A stretch of 64,000 nt of DNA from Macrobrachium rosenbergii (lineage: Eukaryota > Arthropoda > Malacostraca > Decapoda > Palaemonidae), in assembly GCF_040412425.1 (NCBI RefSeq), contig NC_089753.1, forward strand, positions 42,793,913 to 42,857,912, given 5' to 3'. The notes below the pieces were generated by a model that saw only the letters and a list, made by a program, of their open reading frames with translations, searched no databases and had not been told where the DNA came from. Positions 24,366-37,547 of this stretch are shown here, in pieces. Both the position numbers and the translations under genes were made by a program. The first letter of the stretch is position 1; each line of letters starts with the position of its first letter.

Positions 24366-25520
24366 CCCTTCAGAGATAGTGTTTACATATGCACCCCCAG
24401 AGGTAGTGTTTACCAGTACACCCCCAGAGGTAGTGTTTACATATACACCCCCTGAGGTAGTGTTTTCCAGTACACTCCAGAGGTAGTGTTTACCAATACA
24501 CCCCAGAAGTAGTGTTTACATATACACCCCCAGAGGTAGTGTTTGCCAGTACACCTCCAGAGGTAGTGTTTATATATACACCCCCAGAGGTAGTGTTTGC
24601 CAGTACACCCCCAGGGGTAATGTTTACATATAGCCTACACCCCCAGAGGTAGTGTTTACCAGTACAGCCCCAGAGGTAGTGTTTACATATACATCCCCAG
24701 AGGTAGTGTTTGCCAGTACACCCCCAGAGGTAGTGTTTGCCAGTACACCCCAGAGGTAGTGTTTACATACACACCCCCAGAGGTAGCGTTTATCAATAAA
24801 TCCCCAGGAGTTAGTGTTTACCAACACACCCCTAAGAGCCAGTGTTTAACAGAACACCCCCAGAGGTGGTGTTTATATATACAACCCTCCCCAGGTAGTG
24901 TTTGCCAATACACCCCCAGAGGTAGTGTTTACCAATACACCCCCAGAGGTAGTATTTACCATTACACCCCTAGAGGTAGTGTTCACCAGTACACCTCCAT
25001 AGGTAGTGTTTACCAATACACTCCCAGAGGTAATGTTTACCAATACACCCCTAGAGGTAGTGTTTACCATTACACCCCCAGAGGTAGTGTTTACCAGTAA
25101 ACTCCCAGAGGTAGTTTTACAGATACACCCCCGGAGGTAGTGTTTACTGTTACACCCCCAGAGGTAGTGTTTACAGATACACCCCAGAGGTAGTGTTTAC
25201 CAGTACACCCCCAGAGGTAATGTTTACCAATACACTCTTAGAGGTAGTGTTTACCAATACACCCCCAGAGGTAGTGTTTACCAGTAAACTCCCAGAGATA
25301 GTTTTACAGATACACCCCAGAGGTGGTGTTTACCAATACACCCCCGAGGTAGTGTTTACAGATACACCCCAGGGGTAGTGTTTACCAGTACACCCCCAGA
25401 GGTAATGTTTACCAATATACACTCTTAGAGGTAGTGTTTACCAATACACCCCCATAGGTAGTGTTTACCAGTACACCCCCAGAGTTATTGTTTACCAGTA
25501 AACCCCCAGAGGTAGTTCCC
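24366..25520 (+). repeat. 27-bp minisatellite (CCCCAGAGGTAGTGTTTACC)
   Basis: About 43 imperfect units of AGAGGTAGTGTTTACCARTA plus CACCCCC over 1.15 kb. Unit length varies between 24 and 28 bp. Long frames such as VYQYTPRGSVYQYTPRG and VNTTSGGVLVNTTSGG are array artefacts. Confidence 0.95.
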
Positions 25521-26420
25521 CCTACAGTTTTTATCAGTTTAATCTACTCATACTTACTTCACAGGTAGTAATACCCACCAGAACTCAACGTAGGTACACA
25601 TACCTAAAGCTTGTGTGCCCGATGACCCCTCAAAGTTTTGTTCCTTTCTTTTGCAGGTATACTTCTCACAGATACACATAGGTACACCCTTATATGCCTT
25701 ATGTCCATGTATTTTGTCTCCCTGTATTCAGTCCAGACATTCACACAGCTAAGTTACTCTCCCAGTACAACCCATTCCTAACCCTAAATACTTATGCCAG
25801 TCCCACTGACCTTTCTTTCGTGACAATCAGCGCAACAGTTAATATAATTTATTCATCTTTTGACACAGAGACCCAAGCATGCGCTATGCTGTCAGAACCA
25901 CCCACTCAAAAAATAGTTGCATGCGTTCAGTGTACCCTAACACTGCCCTTCCCTCCCCGCTCACACTAAATTACCAGTACAGTCCAAAGTAACCATTACA
26001 TATCCTATACCAGACGGAAATACATACCCCTTCCAGTACCACTCCCATCCCTTATGCATGCCTGTCACAGTAGTGTCACCTAACTCACCACAGTACTCAT
26101 ACATCGTGCTACATACCCATACTTTATTCATCCCTACCCATCCTGGCCATAGGCATGTCATTATTCATTTCCACGTTCATGATCATAACGAAGCACACGC
26201 ACATTTTTTTAATTTATATTCAATAGTTTATTTGGTTGCGATCACTTTATAATTTCCATCGAAGTAAATTGATGTGTATTGCACAGGTGGGCCCTGCGCA
26301 GACTTCCCTTGAAAATAGTAAATACTTCGGAGTCTCTCGCTCTCAAAATATTTTATTTGTCAAGTTTTCTGAATATTGTGGAGAATGTTGAAAGGAGAAA
26401 ACTTAAAATAATGTTTCGGT

Positions 26421-26466
26421 TAGGAAGAAGAAGAAGAAGAAGAAGAAGAAGAAGAAGAAGAAGAAG
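26421..26466. repeat. (GAA)n microsatellite
   Basis: About 46 bp of AAG/GAA units. Confidence 0.95.
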
Positions 26467-27829
26467 GGCTTTAGATATTCACAGATGTCCACAAATACTT
26501 GATCAATGTCAGTGACCACCCAGCGGGTTCGTCTGCCGATTTTCATCCGAATCTGCTCGTCCATTTTCGAGATATTTCATAAACCGAAACACGAAGACAC
26601 GAATGAAGACATTTTCCCTCGTAACCTCGCTGGCGGAAGAAAAAATATAGGAATTACCTGACCGAACTTTTAGAATATACTTTGTTTATATGGTGCATTG
26701 TTATGTGCACGCGCGTGCGCGCATACGCCCCCTCATACGCGCTTCTGAAAATACCAGCAGATCGTCGAGAACCTCCACCAGTGTGAGAGAGCCGAAACAT
26801 AACGCCATGGCGGCTTATTCACGCATAAAAAGGAAAGCATTTGCACCGATTAAAAAAAACAAAAAAAAACTAGCAAACTATCAAACAAAGCAAATAAAAA
26901 CAGAAACATTAATAAAAGGCTTCTCGATCCCCCGATAAAGTATGGCTGTGCAACATGCACGATGCATTGTTTGCAACGATCCGACGGGATCAGTTATATA
27001 AAAGCGCCGGCGATCGAAGCCTAAAGCCAGTGTTTATATTTTCATGGCCCGAAACGTTCACCTGTGCATTTGGTTACCTGTGCCATCCATGCATTGCACT
27101 TTACATTAATGGAACTGCCGTTATTGCAAATTCGTTTATTGGGCTTTGTTTATATTTTTTCAGCTTATTTTTCATGGTTTTATTTTTTTTCGTTTGTTTT
27201 ATGTTTTTCGTCTTTTTTCTGTGTTACCAGACTGTATATAGGGTACTACATAGGCAGGACTGTACATATTTTTACTGTGTAAGCAGTAAGTTCGCTAGTT
27301 GTTTTTTCGAAATATTTATGAATAAATTAATTTTGAGACAGGAAACCGTTTGAATTATATTTATCAACTATCGCATTAATAAGGTTGTTAGTATCGTCCT
27401 TGAATTTGGTGTTATACCTCAAGTTTAGTGATGCTTTTTAACCACCATCTCTGTGACTGCAATTAATTAAACACACGGAACTATAACACGCTTTGTTTTT
27501 CAGTTTGTTTTCAATATTTTAACGTTCCGTTCCCCCTCGTGCCCTTTATTCTGATGTTACGTTGACAAAAACTAAAAAATGAAACCATTCAAGATAATAG
27601 AACACAACTACAGACGGAGGTAGTATTGAAAGTGACTACGCGTTAGTATTCTGAGATTCCTAAGTCAGAGAAGTGATGCACATTAACCCATAATTTCAAG
27701 TGTTTTCTATCATGACCACTTTTAATTTCAGCCAAATTTACAACCTTCTTTTAGCTTATTTGAATTTGTGCGTGGTATGCGTGTTGTGGACTCTGTTATA
27801 CCATAACCTCGTTTGTCACATCATCATTC

Positions 27830-28220
27830 ACGATTTTTTTTACAGCCATACATATGAAATTGTTCATGACGCATACATTTTGAACTTCTATACTTAATGT
27901 CATCGGTACAGCAACCAGGTTGCTACAGGGAATTCAGAAGTAACGAAAAGACAGCAGCTCATCTTTATTATGACCCTCTGTTATGACCCCTGTGTGACCT
28001 TTCCTATTTATAACTTCGTTGACATCAGTACGAAAGACTTGTGATATTTTTAACTTTTTTTTACATCTTTAATCTTGACATTTTTGTCATTCATACATGC
28101 GACCTTTTTTGACACGTTTATATATGACCTTATTTTTGGCGTCAGTATTCATGACCTTGCCGACATATTTATTGACATATTTATGACCTGGCGTTTGATC
28201 TTCGGACACTTAATTTTGGT
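27830..28220 (+). repeat. Very degenerate tandem repeat (TATGACCTT motif)
   Basis: TATGACC, ATGACCTTG and TTGACATTT recur every 20-40 bp, for example near 27970, 28125 and 28185. Likely an old array; no gene is seen across 26470-28760. Confidence 0.4.
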
Positions 28221-28763
28221 TTCAAGTTATTTTTTCCCCCTTCCTGAGATCGCATTTGTGATAACTTTCTTATATTTCTGTTTTTCAATTGTATCGTTTA
28301 TTAAAGGTTGAAGTGTCCATATTTTTCACTTTTCCTTTTCTGATTTAAAGGTATTTTCATCTATGTTGTTTAAAGAAAAAGCATTTCTTCACTGTTTTGT
28401 AAAAAAAAAAAAAAGATTGTATTTACAAGGCACTATGTTTTGTAAGTCCTTTTTATTTGTGTTTGTAAGAATGGAAACCTCACGTTTGTAAAATTATGTT
28501 TTACCTGTCTTTGTGAAATTGTGTTTACCCTGTGTGTTTGGGAGATGGTAGATAAATACATTCTTAGCCATATTTATTGAAAATAAGGCAAAGTATTTGT
28601 TAAAGTATTTTTAAAGAGTCCCTATTTCTGATTCGTATGTTTAACGGTTTTTTTTCGCACGGTTTTATTGTGGTCATTATTTATACTTTATTTCGGACAT
28701 TTTTGACCTGTTATGAATTTTGATTATTACATAAAACACTCGACATTACCACGCATATCCAAC

Positions 28764-28765
<2 letters not shown>

Positions 28766-28828
<63 letters not shown>
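28766..28828. repeat. (CT)n microsatellite
   Basis: About 62 bp of CT. Confidence 0.95.
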
Positions 28829-28829
<1 letters not shown>

Positions 28830-28834
<5 letters not shown>

Positions 28835-30640
28835 ACGCAATTTTCATCCATTTCAGTTCCAGAATGTGCATAGCGCTCCCTGATATCATTCTCATTTTGG
28901 TTTGCATTTTTCATTCATGATTTTCATTTCCTGTATCACAATTAACAAACCTTCCCCTTTAGCTTCCCCTAAAAACATTTGCATTACACAATCGATCTGT
29001 GACTATATATTTTTTTCAGGTATTGTTCAATCTGAATTTGCCAAGTGTTTTTTTTTTTTTTCTATGGTTCCTTCATTCATTATCACGTTTTCATTCTGAA
29101 TTTTGTGAATCTGGGCATTGATTTTGCACTCTCGTTATTCATCATCTGCCATTCTGACTTATGTTCAACATGGCTTTTCATTGTATTGTGAATATATTTA
29201 TCGTCGCCGTTCACTGTACACATGTTTCATCATTCTGAATCATCTATATTTTTATAACCTCTTGTCTGAAAATATTTATCGATTTCATTCATTATAAACT
29301 GTCTTTTGTTATATGTTATTCATCTAAGCTGTACCACTATAATTATCCCTCTTCGTTCAGAATACATTGCTCCTCCGTCACTTTCATAATAGTTTATAGT
29401 GTATGTGCCTGTTAAAATTTAGACGATTAATTAGTACAGCATTTCTTTCTAAAAGTCCTGTCCATTCTGCTTTCTCTTAGTGTCTAAGAATTTTAGTTTC
29501 TTATACATAATTTCATGTGCTTTCTACTTTACAGAATTTCATTTCTATTTGTGAAAAATGCAGCACGTCACCTTTCTCTCTCTGGCAAGACTTTTTTTTT
29601 TTTTTTCATCATAAAGTTTTACTTTCCATTGATATAGCAGCGGATTATTCGTGTCTGAATTTTTTAATATGTTGATTTGATTAGAAGTGTCTCTGATTAA
29701 TATTCTCTGTCGTTTTTATTTCTTGTTTTTCAGCGAATTTGCTTTTGAAACCCGCGACTGACTTGGTGTTTTAACTAGGCGAACCTGGTGAAAATGCTCG
29801 CCGTAATTTGTACAGAATAGAAATGAATCCTAGAAAAGTTCTGGCTTTTTTTTTAACTTCCATTATTTGGCGCTAGATTCATTTCCAGAGTATCTTCTAA
29901 AGTTAGACGAGTATTAATACCGTACTCTTAATATGCATTATGCATTCATTACAGTTATTCGTATGCGTGTAATGAAATGCGGAGTGACGTTTGAGAATTA
30001 TAATGAAACGCTCAGCAAGTGGATGTGCTTGCATCACTCATTTCGTTCATGAACGTATTTAAATGTTCATTTGTCTAGTTACCTCTATTGTTATTTGGCA
30101 TTTTCTTCTCTCCGTTTTCTCTTAATATCACATTCGGGCCTTCTACCCTTTAAAAGTTTGCTTTGTAATTTATAGACTTTTAGGCTCGTTCCGTAGGAAT
30201 ATTTGACGATTTTGAATAATGTAAATGATGAATTAGATCTTATGTGTATATATACGCAAAGTTATAATGATTTTAGATTAATCGCCCAAAGCATTAACAA
30301 ATTGCTATTCGTGTGGGAAAGAGGATGAAGCTCATAATGTTATGAAAACTTATTAATACATTAACAACGCTTTTGCGATATGAGAAAGCTGGTAACAATG
30401 CTATTTGCTAATTATAACGCTGTAACATAATATAACAATTGCCACTAACATTATTTTTAATAGAAAATTGTAAAAAATAAAAAAAAATTGGGAGTGCGGT
30501 TACAAATTAGTCTCTTCTGCTTTTTACTTTTGCTGTATATTTTTTCAAACTTGTGGAAGTAATTGGTAATTTTATCTAAGCCTTATCTTTTTGTAATATT
30601 TTATTTTGTTTCCATTATTTTATTGAAATTTCTGTATGTG
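28830..30640. other. Non-coding intron stretch, no recognised gene
   Basis: AT-rich. CATTCTGA and CATTCAT motifs recur between about 28850 and 29360, possibly a decayed tandem repeat. Nothing else was recognised. Confidence 0.5.
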
Positions 30641-30787
30641 TCTATGTGTCTGAATATGTATTAAATTGTATATATGTATATATACACATTATATACAGAT
30701 ATATATCTTATATGTATATATATACAGTATGTATCTATATGAATATATATATACAATTTAATTTAATACATACACACACACACACAT

Positions 30788-30960
<173 letters not shown>

Positions 30961-30989
30961 TAGATAGGTAGTATCAAGGAAGCATTTAG

Positions 30990-31950
30990 GATGGGTGAAA
31001 GAACACAAATTTGTTTATTCGAGTGGCTGCAACGTAATAAAATGTTATGATAGTGAGAATACATTGTCCAGAAATGGAAAAAAAATTAAATGGAAGAGCC
31101 TGAATTTGTGCCAAGCCAGGTTTGGAGTATATAAAAGGGTGATCGTGCTAGGCGACTTAAATACAAGAAGAGATAACAGAGAGGAATGGCGTTGTCGGTA
31201 CATAGAGAGAGTGCGTAGAGATAGGAGCAGTAAATGAGGATTAGGTCATAAGCTCAATAATGTTTGTGATTATAGGAGAACAGGAAAAGGACAGTAGAAA
31301 TAATGATTGGTGGAAGAGGAATTGAGATTGGTGAAGAAAAAAACAAAATGCTTGAGGTGCAGCTGCATGACAAGATGTATGCTCAGATATATAGGAGAAT
31401 GGATAGAAGAAAATGAGATAGAAAAATAAAGAAAGTGATAAAAATGAGGCGGGGTAGACAGGTGAGCAAGATCTTGGAGAATAAAGATGTTGTCATCCAC
31501 GGGAATAAATTCACCTTCCTTGGTTAGTGAGTTACAGGATCCAGAGTTAAACAAAAACAAAAATTACAAGTGGGTCAGTGGATGATGCAAGAGTGGAAAG
31601 GGTTAATGTGAGTGTCAAAACTGTAAGGGGAAGGTGCGCCATTCGGAGGTTGAGGAGTTGCAAGACACAGGGATGATGGAGTAATGACTGTTAATACTGT
31701 TAATGGAAGAATGGAAAAGGTTGATTCGGTTTAGTATTGCTGAGTAACTATAATAGTTTTCGGAGTAGGATGAAGCCAACTCTCCTATATGGAAGTGAAG
31801 TATGAATATTTAAAGAGAAATAGAAAGATTAAAGATGTTAAGATGTACTGTGTTCGTTGTATATGTAGCGTAAAAGGTGCAGATGTATAGAATGTCTGAT
31901 GTTGAAGTTTCTGCTCTGTGAATTAATCCAAAATTCAACATTTTAAGTAC
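30990..31950 (+). pseudogene. Decayed non-LTR retrotransposon (LINE) fragment
   Basis: RVIVLGDLNTR at about 31137-31169 matches the GDLN block of the LINE apurinic endonuclease. About 600 bp on, MKPTLLYGSEV at 31770-31802 matches the end of the LINE reverse transcriptase (PTLLYGSETW), followed by a KEK and RC motif in a stop-ridden frame. Both are + strand in the expected order. The catalytic FADD block was not found and many stops intervene, so it is dead. The clade cannot be told from these remnants. Confidence 0.6.
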
Positions 31951-32530
31951 CGCCTGGGGTAGTATGTATGCATGCATCACGTATAGGTTATTTAAACCTC
32001 AAGACACAAATCGATTATAGGTAGGAAATAGTTAAGCACAAAACCACAGAATATCATTCTAGCTTCTATGTTGAGTACCTTTGTAGAAAACAGTTGGTAT
32101 ATATTGGGTTCTTTACTGAATATAGGTAAATTTCACCATATCTTTGTTAGTTTTCGCAGTTATTGTTATTTTCTAAATTCCTGTGTTTCATAGTATTGAA
32201 ATCTTTACAATTCCTCTGTTGAGAGTTAAATTTCGCTGTACTTTTGTTAGTTTTCTTAGTTATTTCTATTTTTAAATTCCAGTCTCTTGGCGTTGAATCC
32301 TCTGCAAATCTATTGTTTCTTTATTGAGAATTGTGCCCATTCAGATCCGAGCATAAAAAGAAAGATGAATGACTTCTCCCCGACAGTATAACAATATTTT
32401 TATTACATTTTCATTTTAAATTCAGACAATTTTTACCAATTCTCTTCACTTTCCATTCACATTTCAATCTGAATTCCACCCTTATGCCTTACCCCATATT
32501 GATACAAATACGTGACCTGATTTGACACAG

Positions 32531-32672
32531 ATGGGCGTCGAGGGCGGGGACATCGACAAGGCGGGCCTGTATTCGGAGCCATACCACATGACCTACAACT
32601 CCATGGGCGGCTACTCCTCCATGGCTCACAAGATGGCTCATCCGAATCCCCTGTCGAGTCCGGATTATACAG
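32531..32672 (+). CDS. Ddr: Ddr exon: cytoplasmic juxtamembrane, tyrosine-rich
   Basis: The acceptor GACACAG ends at 32530 and the donor is ACAG|GTATGT at 32673. The exon is phase 0 in and phase 1 out. It encodes about 47 residues with five tyrosines, including LYSEPYHMTYNS and SSPDYT. The latter continues into the next exon as [13 protein letters not shown]. Tyr-rich, Pro-rich juxtamembrane segments in DDRs are docking sites for SH2 and PTB adaptors; which tyrosines serve here is unknown. The exon is isolated, with 22.9 kb of intron before it and 17.8 kb after. Its last ten bases and donor are the template of the following 23-bp minisatellite. Strong third-position G/C supports coding. Confidence 0.82.
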
Positions 32673-33005
32673 GTATGTACACGGGTATTATATGTAGGTG
32701 TGTACAGAGATATTATACAAGTATGTGCAAGGATATTATACATGTGTGTACACGGGTATTATACAGGTGTGTACAGAGATGATATACAGGTATGTACAAG
32801 GGTTTTATGCAGGTGTGTACAGGGGTATTGTACAGGTGTACAGGTGTGTACAGAGGTATTATACAGTTGTGTACAGGGTCATACAGGGGTATTGTACAGG
32901 TGTGTACACGGGTATTATACAGGTGTGTACACGGGTACTATACATGTGTGCACACGGGTATTGTACAGGTGTGTACAGGGGTATTATACAGATGTGTACA
33001 GGGAT
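32663..33005 (+). repeat. 23-bp minisatellite derived from a 5' splice site
   Basis: About 14 units of GTGTGTACAGGGGTATTATACAG run from the donor of exon 32531-32672. The last ten exon bases plus the donor (ATTATACAG|GTATGTAC) are themselves a unit. Most units recreate ACAG|GTGTGT or ACAG|GTATGT, a good donor consensus. Because 23 is not a multiple of three, all three + frames stay open for long stretches. Confidence 0.92.
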
Positions 33006-33009
33006 GTTT

Positions 33010-34570
33010 GGGTCTTTAGCCTGTTGTAGAAAAGTGTGGTAACTGCCTGAGTACGTGGGAGTAACATATGTGTAAATTATGAATACGTAGTTATGACACA
33101 AATATTTATGAATATTTGTGTCACATAGTTGTGACAAAAATATGTATACATAATATATATTAACGTGTCAGGAGTTCACTGTTTAGGGATCCTCCTTCTT
33201 ATTTGGAATATATTGAATGTAATTTAGTGATTGTATATATACACCCCATGTATATCTTTACACATGCAAATATATATTATATAATATATATGTATATATA
33301 TATAAAATATATATACACGTATATATATTGTGTGTATGTGTGTATTTTACATTTAAACAGTAATCCATTTCCCATTGTTGAAAGGAGCTGCAGAGAAAGA
33401 AATTATGACAGTAGCCAATTCCCATATTGAATAGTCAACTGATGATTTTGAATGAATTCGATAAGCAGCAGAAAACGCCTGCAGCTTTAGCCTTTTCATA
33501 AACATCATGAGAATGCTCACCCAACTCTGAAACAAACACGAACGGTTCAAAACGTTTCCATAAGCTCGAACTGAGTACTCTGTATGAAATGCCAATTTTT
33601 TTCCAAGCATAATTGTATATTAACTCGATACAGCCTACTTTAATTCGTCGGTGACTGTGAAAGCTTGAGACAGGCAATCTTTTTTGTATGATAGGGAAAA
33701 AAGCACGTTAAAAGAAAAAGCTTCATTTCTCCACCTGTCGTGCATTTGTTGATGTATGAGGCAAATTTTTCAGAATCTGCATTTATCCCCCACCCAACAT
33801 GTGATTTTTCAAAAATTGCAAGATATTTTAAGAACAGAAAAGGTGACTGTTTGTTGATTTTACTCTGCAAGCGCGCGTGGGTACGGATAGGGGATTAGTG
33901 ACAAGAAGAAAAAAAAATAATGTTTTAAACTTAGTTACTCTGTCACATTGTAAATGGTAAAAACACTCATCCTGTCAGTTTAGCAGACGTTGCTTCCTTT
34001 GTTTATGACTTTGATTTCGATACTGCCTGTCTTTACATCAGATTTAAAGACACTATTCCCCTTTCTCGTACTTTTTTTTTTTTACCTTAAACGCAATATT
34101 CTTCGTTAAGATTAATTTCTTAAAATTATTTCTTTTAAAGTAGTGTTTTATAAAGTATTTATCATCGCTCGTGACGTCCCCTTGCTAAGTCAATAAATTG
34201 ATAATAAAAAAATTTGTAAAAATGTTGCCTTTTTCCATTAAGTTATTCCACCTAATCGTTATCATCTTGCTGATAGTTTCCTCACATCCTGCACCTCTTC
34301 CTCCAACCCAGTAACTGCTTTTCCATCCAATGTTCTTCCTCTTTTCTTCCTGCTTCCATTCCCCTACCTCCTCCTTCCCCCCTCTCGTTTTCCTATGGCG
34401 ACGTACATACAAAAGGCCCTCATTAAACGGGAGGTACGCGTAATCTGTCAGAAGCCCAAATAGGGTGCAACCCCCTCCCCCTCTCCCCTCCCCCTAGGAA
34501 GGGAATGGGATGATGGGGTTATGGAGAAGGAAAAGAAAGTACGGAGAGATAAAGGGGAGACGGGGGAAGA
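33010..34570. other. Non-coding intron stretch, no recognised gene
   Basis: Contains an AT-rich patch (33230-33350). On the - strand at 33353-33870 three overlapping short frames of protein-like composition occur (for example RFEPFVFVSELGEH). They may be remnants of a mobile element, but I cannot identify them. Confidence 0.4.
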
Positions 34571-34574
34571 AGGA

Positions 34575-34600
34575 CGAGAAAGAGAGAGAGAGAGAGAGAA
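34575..34600. repeat. Short (GA)n run in a purine-rich block
   Basis: GA run inside a roughly 120-bp purine-rich tract (34520-34645). Confidence 0.85.
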
Positions 34601-34800
34601 AGTGGAGAGATGGGGGAGGGAGGGAGTGAGAGGGAGGAGACCTCGGAATAGATATGGAGATAACTTGTCAGAACGGGAAAATGACACGTCATTCACTGTG
34701 CAGCTTTTTTTTTTTATTATTATTATAAAGTTCGGTTATTCTTCGTGACATTCGGGTAATGCAAAATGCAAATGAATCTTTTAAAAGACGACGAAGTTTT

Positions 34801-34831
<31 letters not shown>

Positions 34832-35079
34832 ACCTTAAGGATATTCAACTTTTGGGAAATGGTTTTTCGGAGTAAATACACTCCTAAGAGTTCCCCCTTC
34901 CTGGATTCTTCAAGATTTAGCGAAGGGAGGTGTGTACGGGGTGGGGGAGGGTGTTTATGGGTACCCGAGTGTCCTTTGCCTTAATATTTTATTTATTGCC
35001 TTAAGGATAAATTTAGAAGTCAACCATCATTGATTTTTGTAAAATGGTCATTCATTTTGTAATTAAATGTTTAAGATAA

Positions 35080-35715
35080 GGAAAATACAAAAGACGCCAG
35101 ATCTCTCGTGTATATCTCATAAAAACTAGGACATACGACATATTACCCATTTAATACCTGAAAATACACATCCCATGTCCCCTAAACATTATTCAATACG
35201 ATTTTTCGTATAAATACAATAAAAATCATCTTTTTGTCTCCCAAATTCTAGAAATATGCTATTTATATCTCATGATTAGTAGACAACAGCACTCCAAATA
35301 CCTAATATGTAATAAACACTTTATGTTACAAAATACAAGAAGTAATGTAACAGTGAAAATACTAAAAATAAATCAAAAGATACATTTGCTCTACCTCCCT
35401 TAAGGGAAGAGAATATACCCTTCGTGTATCGGAAATGCAAGAAAATACACTCGCGATGCCTCATAGAATCCAGGATAATATAATCGTTCTTTAAACTAAG
35501 TACGAGAAAATACAATTATTTATAGTAAATGCAATAAATACAAAGAATTATCCTAAAACCAAGAATATATAATTATAGCAGATACAAGACGTACAATAAG
35601 TTATCAATACAAGAAATACTCTCTATATTCGCATAATTAAAGAGAATATACTCTTCACATGATGTAATAGTCGAAAATATTCTTCGTAAATTCTAGAAAA
35701 ATAAAGTTCCATGAA
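35080..35715 (+). repeat. Old degenerate ~35-bp tandem repeat (GAAAATACAA)
   Basis: GAAAATACA, AATACAAGAA and ATAATAGTAT-type blocks recur about 15-18 times at 30-40 bp spacing. Confidence 0.55.
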
Positions 35716-36329
35716 CGAGGAGCGTTCACTCTTGCCCAGGAAAGTTATGGAGAGTTTTTTCTATCTCTTTCCAAACTTGAAGTTTGTCGGAGATTTGGCT
35801 GTGGTGGTTTTTTTTTTTTTTGCGTCACGTTTTGTTTTATTTATATTTTGTCTATTAATACTTTTCACATTTTTCTAAGACATTTTCTAAATTTTGGTCA
35901 GTTTTCATAATACGATATTTTTATTATAACTTTTCCTCGCACTTTTTTTTTTGTAGCATATTTACATGGGCCCTTTCTTCCCATGCACTTTTTTCCGTAG
36001 GCACTTTTTGTTCACATTTTTCTTCACTTCTGTAAAAGCTTTTCTCACTTTTATAAACAACCTTTCTCACTTTTTTCCACATTTTTCTCCCTACTTCTCC
36101 CACGATTTTTTAATCCTCCCTCCTCTTCTTCCCGGTTTCTCCATACTGCATAACCTCATGCCTCTGCTTCCTTATCCCCTTAATTATCTGTTATATTTTT
36201 GTACCTTTTCCTCTTCTACGTTGTTTTGACTCATTCTCTGTGTTTTCCAGTGACATGTTTTCTCTCCCTGTTTATCACAGCTATTTTTCTCTCCATACTC
36301 TCTTCTGTCACCCTCTTCTTTCTTGCCCC

Positions 36330-36331
<2 letters not shown>

Positions 36332-36390
<59 letters not shown>
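36332..36390. repeat. (CT)n microsatellite
   Basis: About 58 bp of CT. Confidence 0.95.
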
Positions 36391-36394
<4 letters not shown>

Positions 36395-36616
36395 GAGGAT
36401 TCGGGTATGTAATGGCGAGATTTGTGAGGGTGGCATGTCTTGAGTCTGCCTCGTGTCCTTAGTTGTAAAGAGAAGAAGGAGGAGAGGAGGAGGAAGAAGT
36501 ATAGGAGTAGTAGTAGGAGTAGGAGCAGAGGAGGTACTTTCCAGCTCTCTCTCCGCTGTCCAGTCTTATTTCCTGATTTTTACGACCCCCTGTACCGGAA
36601 GAAATGTGGACTCGGT

Positions 36617-36618
<2 letters not shown>

Positions 36619-36686
<68 letters not shown>
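36619..36686. repeat. (CT)n microsatellite
   Basis: About 67 bp of CT. Confidence 0.95.
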
Positions 36687-36692
<6 letters not shown>

Positions 36693-37458
36693 CGGCTTCT
36701 TTATTCTTGCGTCCTTCCAGGAGACAGAAAATGTTAATGAAGAAACGTTTGTCACGGGGATTTTGGTCTTCTTTACATGACGTGTGGTCACATTTCCCGT
36801 GTTTTTTGCTCTTCAGGTAAGGCAGTTGTCAATATTTTGTCAGGTGGGGCATCTGAACATTTTAGAAACATTTCCCAGCGCGTAACGGAATGTCCGACCT
36901 AATAAACATTTTGTTAAAGGCGTTTTCAAGCGATTGTTTTGTAGAAAAATCTCCAGGTGGAGCGTTGGTGAATTTCGTAAATGGTTTGACGTAAGCGAGC
37001 GAAAGTTCGTCATGAGTGTTTATACCGTCAAGTGACGTAATGTGAAGAAGGCTCGTCATTATATGGTGCGATTAGATAATTTCCCACCAAAGGCCGAAGT
37101 CTGAAAATGCCCTTCAGTTCAGTGATTTTTAATGAAAAATTGATATGCCAAAAAATGGCATCGAGTAGGATTATTAATTTAAGAAAGCCAAATCAGTTTG
37201 ACACGAAGGCTCCAACCAAATGTTAGTTAGCAATTAATGGATTCGTGTTCTTGTGTCCCCCACCCCCCCGGGACCCCTATGTATTACCTTTTTGTAGGAC
37301 ATCATAGTTTTCCTTTAAACATACTCGATCCTTATCTATGCCAGGTTCGACCACTGTTGTTATAGTAAGTGTTTGACTAAAAAGACGGGTGTATTAAAGT
37401 TTGAGGCACAAGCCTAATGAAATAAATCCGTAATTCGTGAAACTTAGGCCCGTTGGAA

Positions 37459-37540
<82 letters not shown>

Positions 37541-37547
37541 TGTGTGG
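37459..37547. repeat. Compound (CT)n-(GT)n microsatellite
   Basis: About 64 bp of CT runs directly into about 24 bp of GT. Confidence 0.95.

Noticed and set aside
24366..25520. CRISPR-like array
   Set aside because: Units are contiguous and drift together with no unique spacers; this is a eukaryotic minisatellite.
33353..33870. Three overlapping - strand frames of protein-like composition
   Set aside because: Frames change every 200 bp and no family is recognised; kept only as a note in the intron entry.
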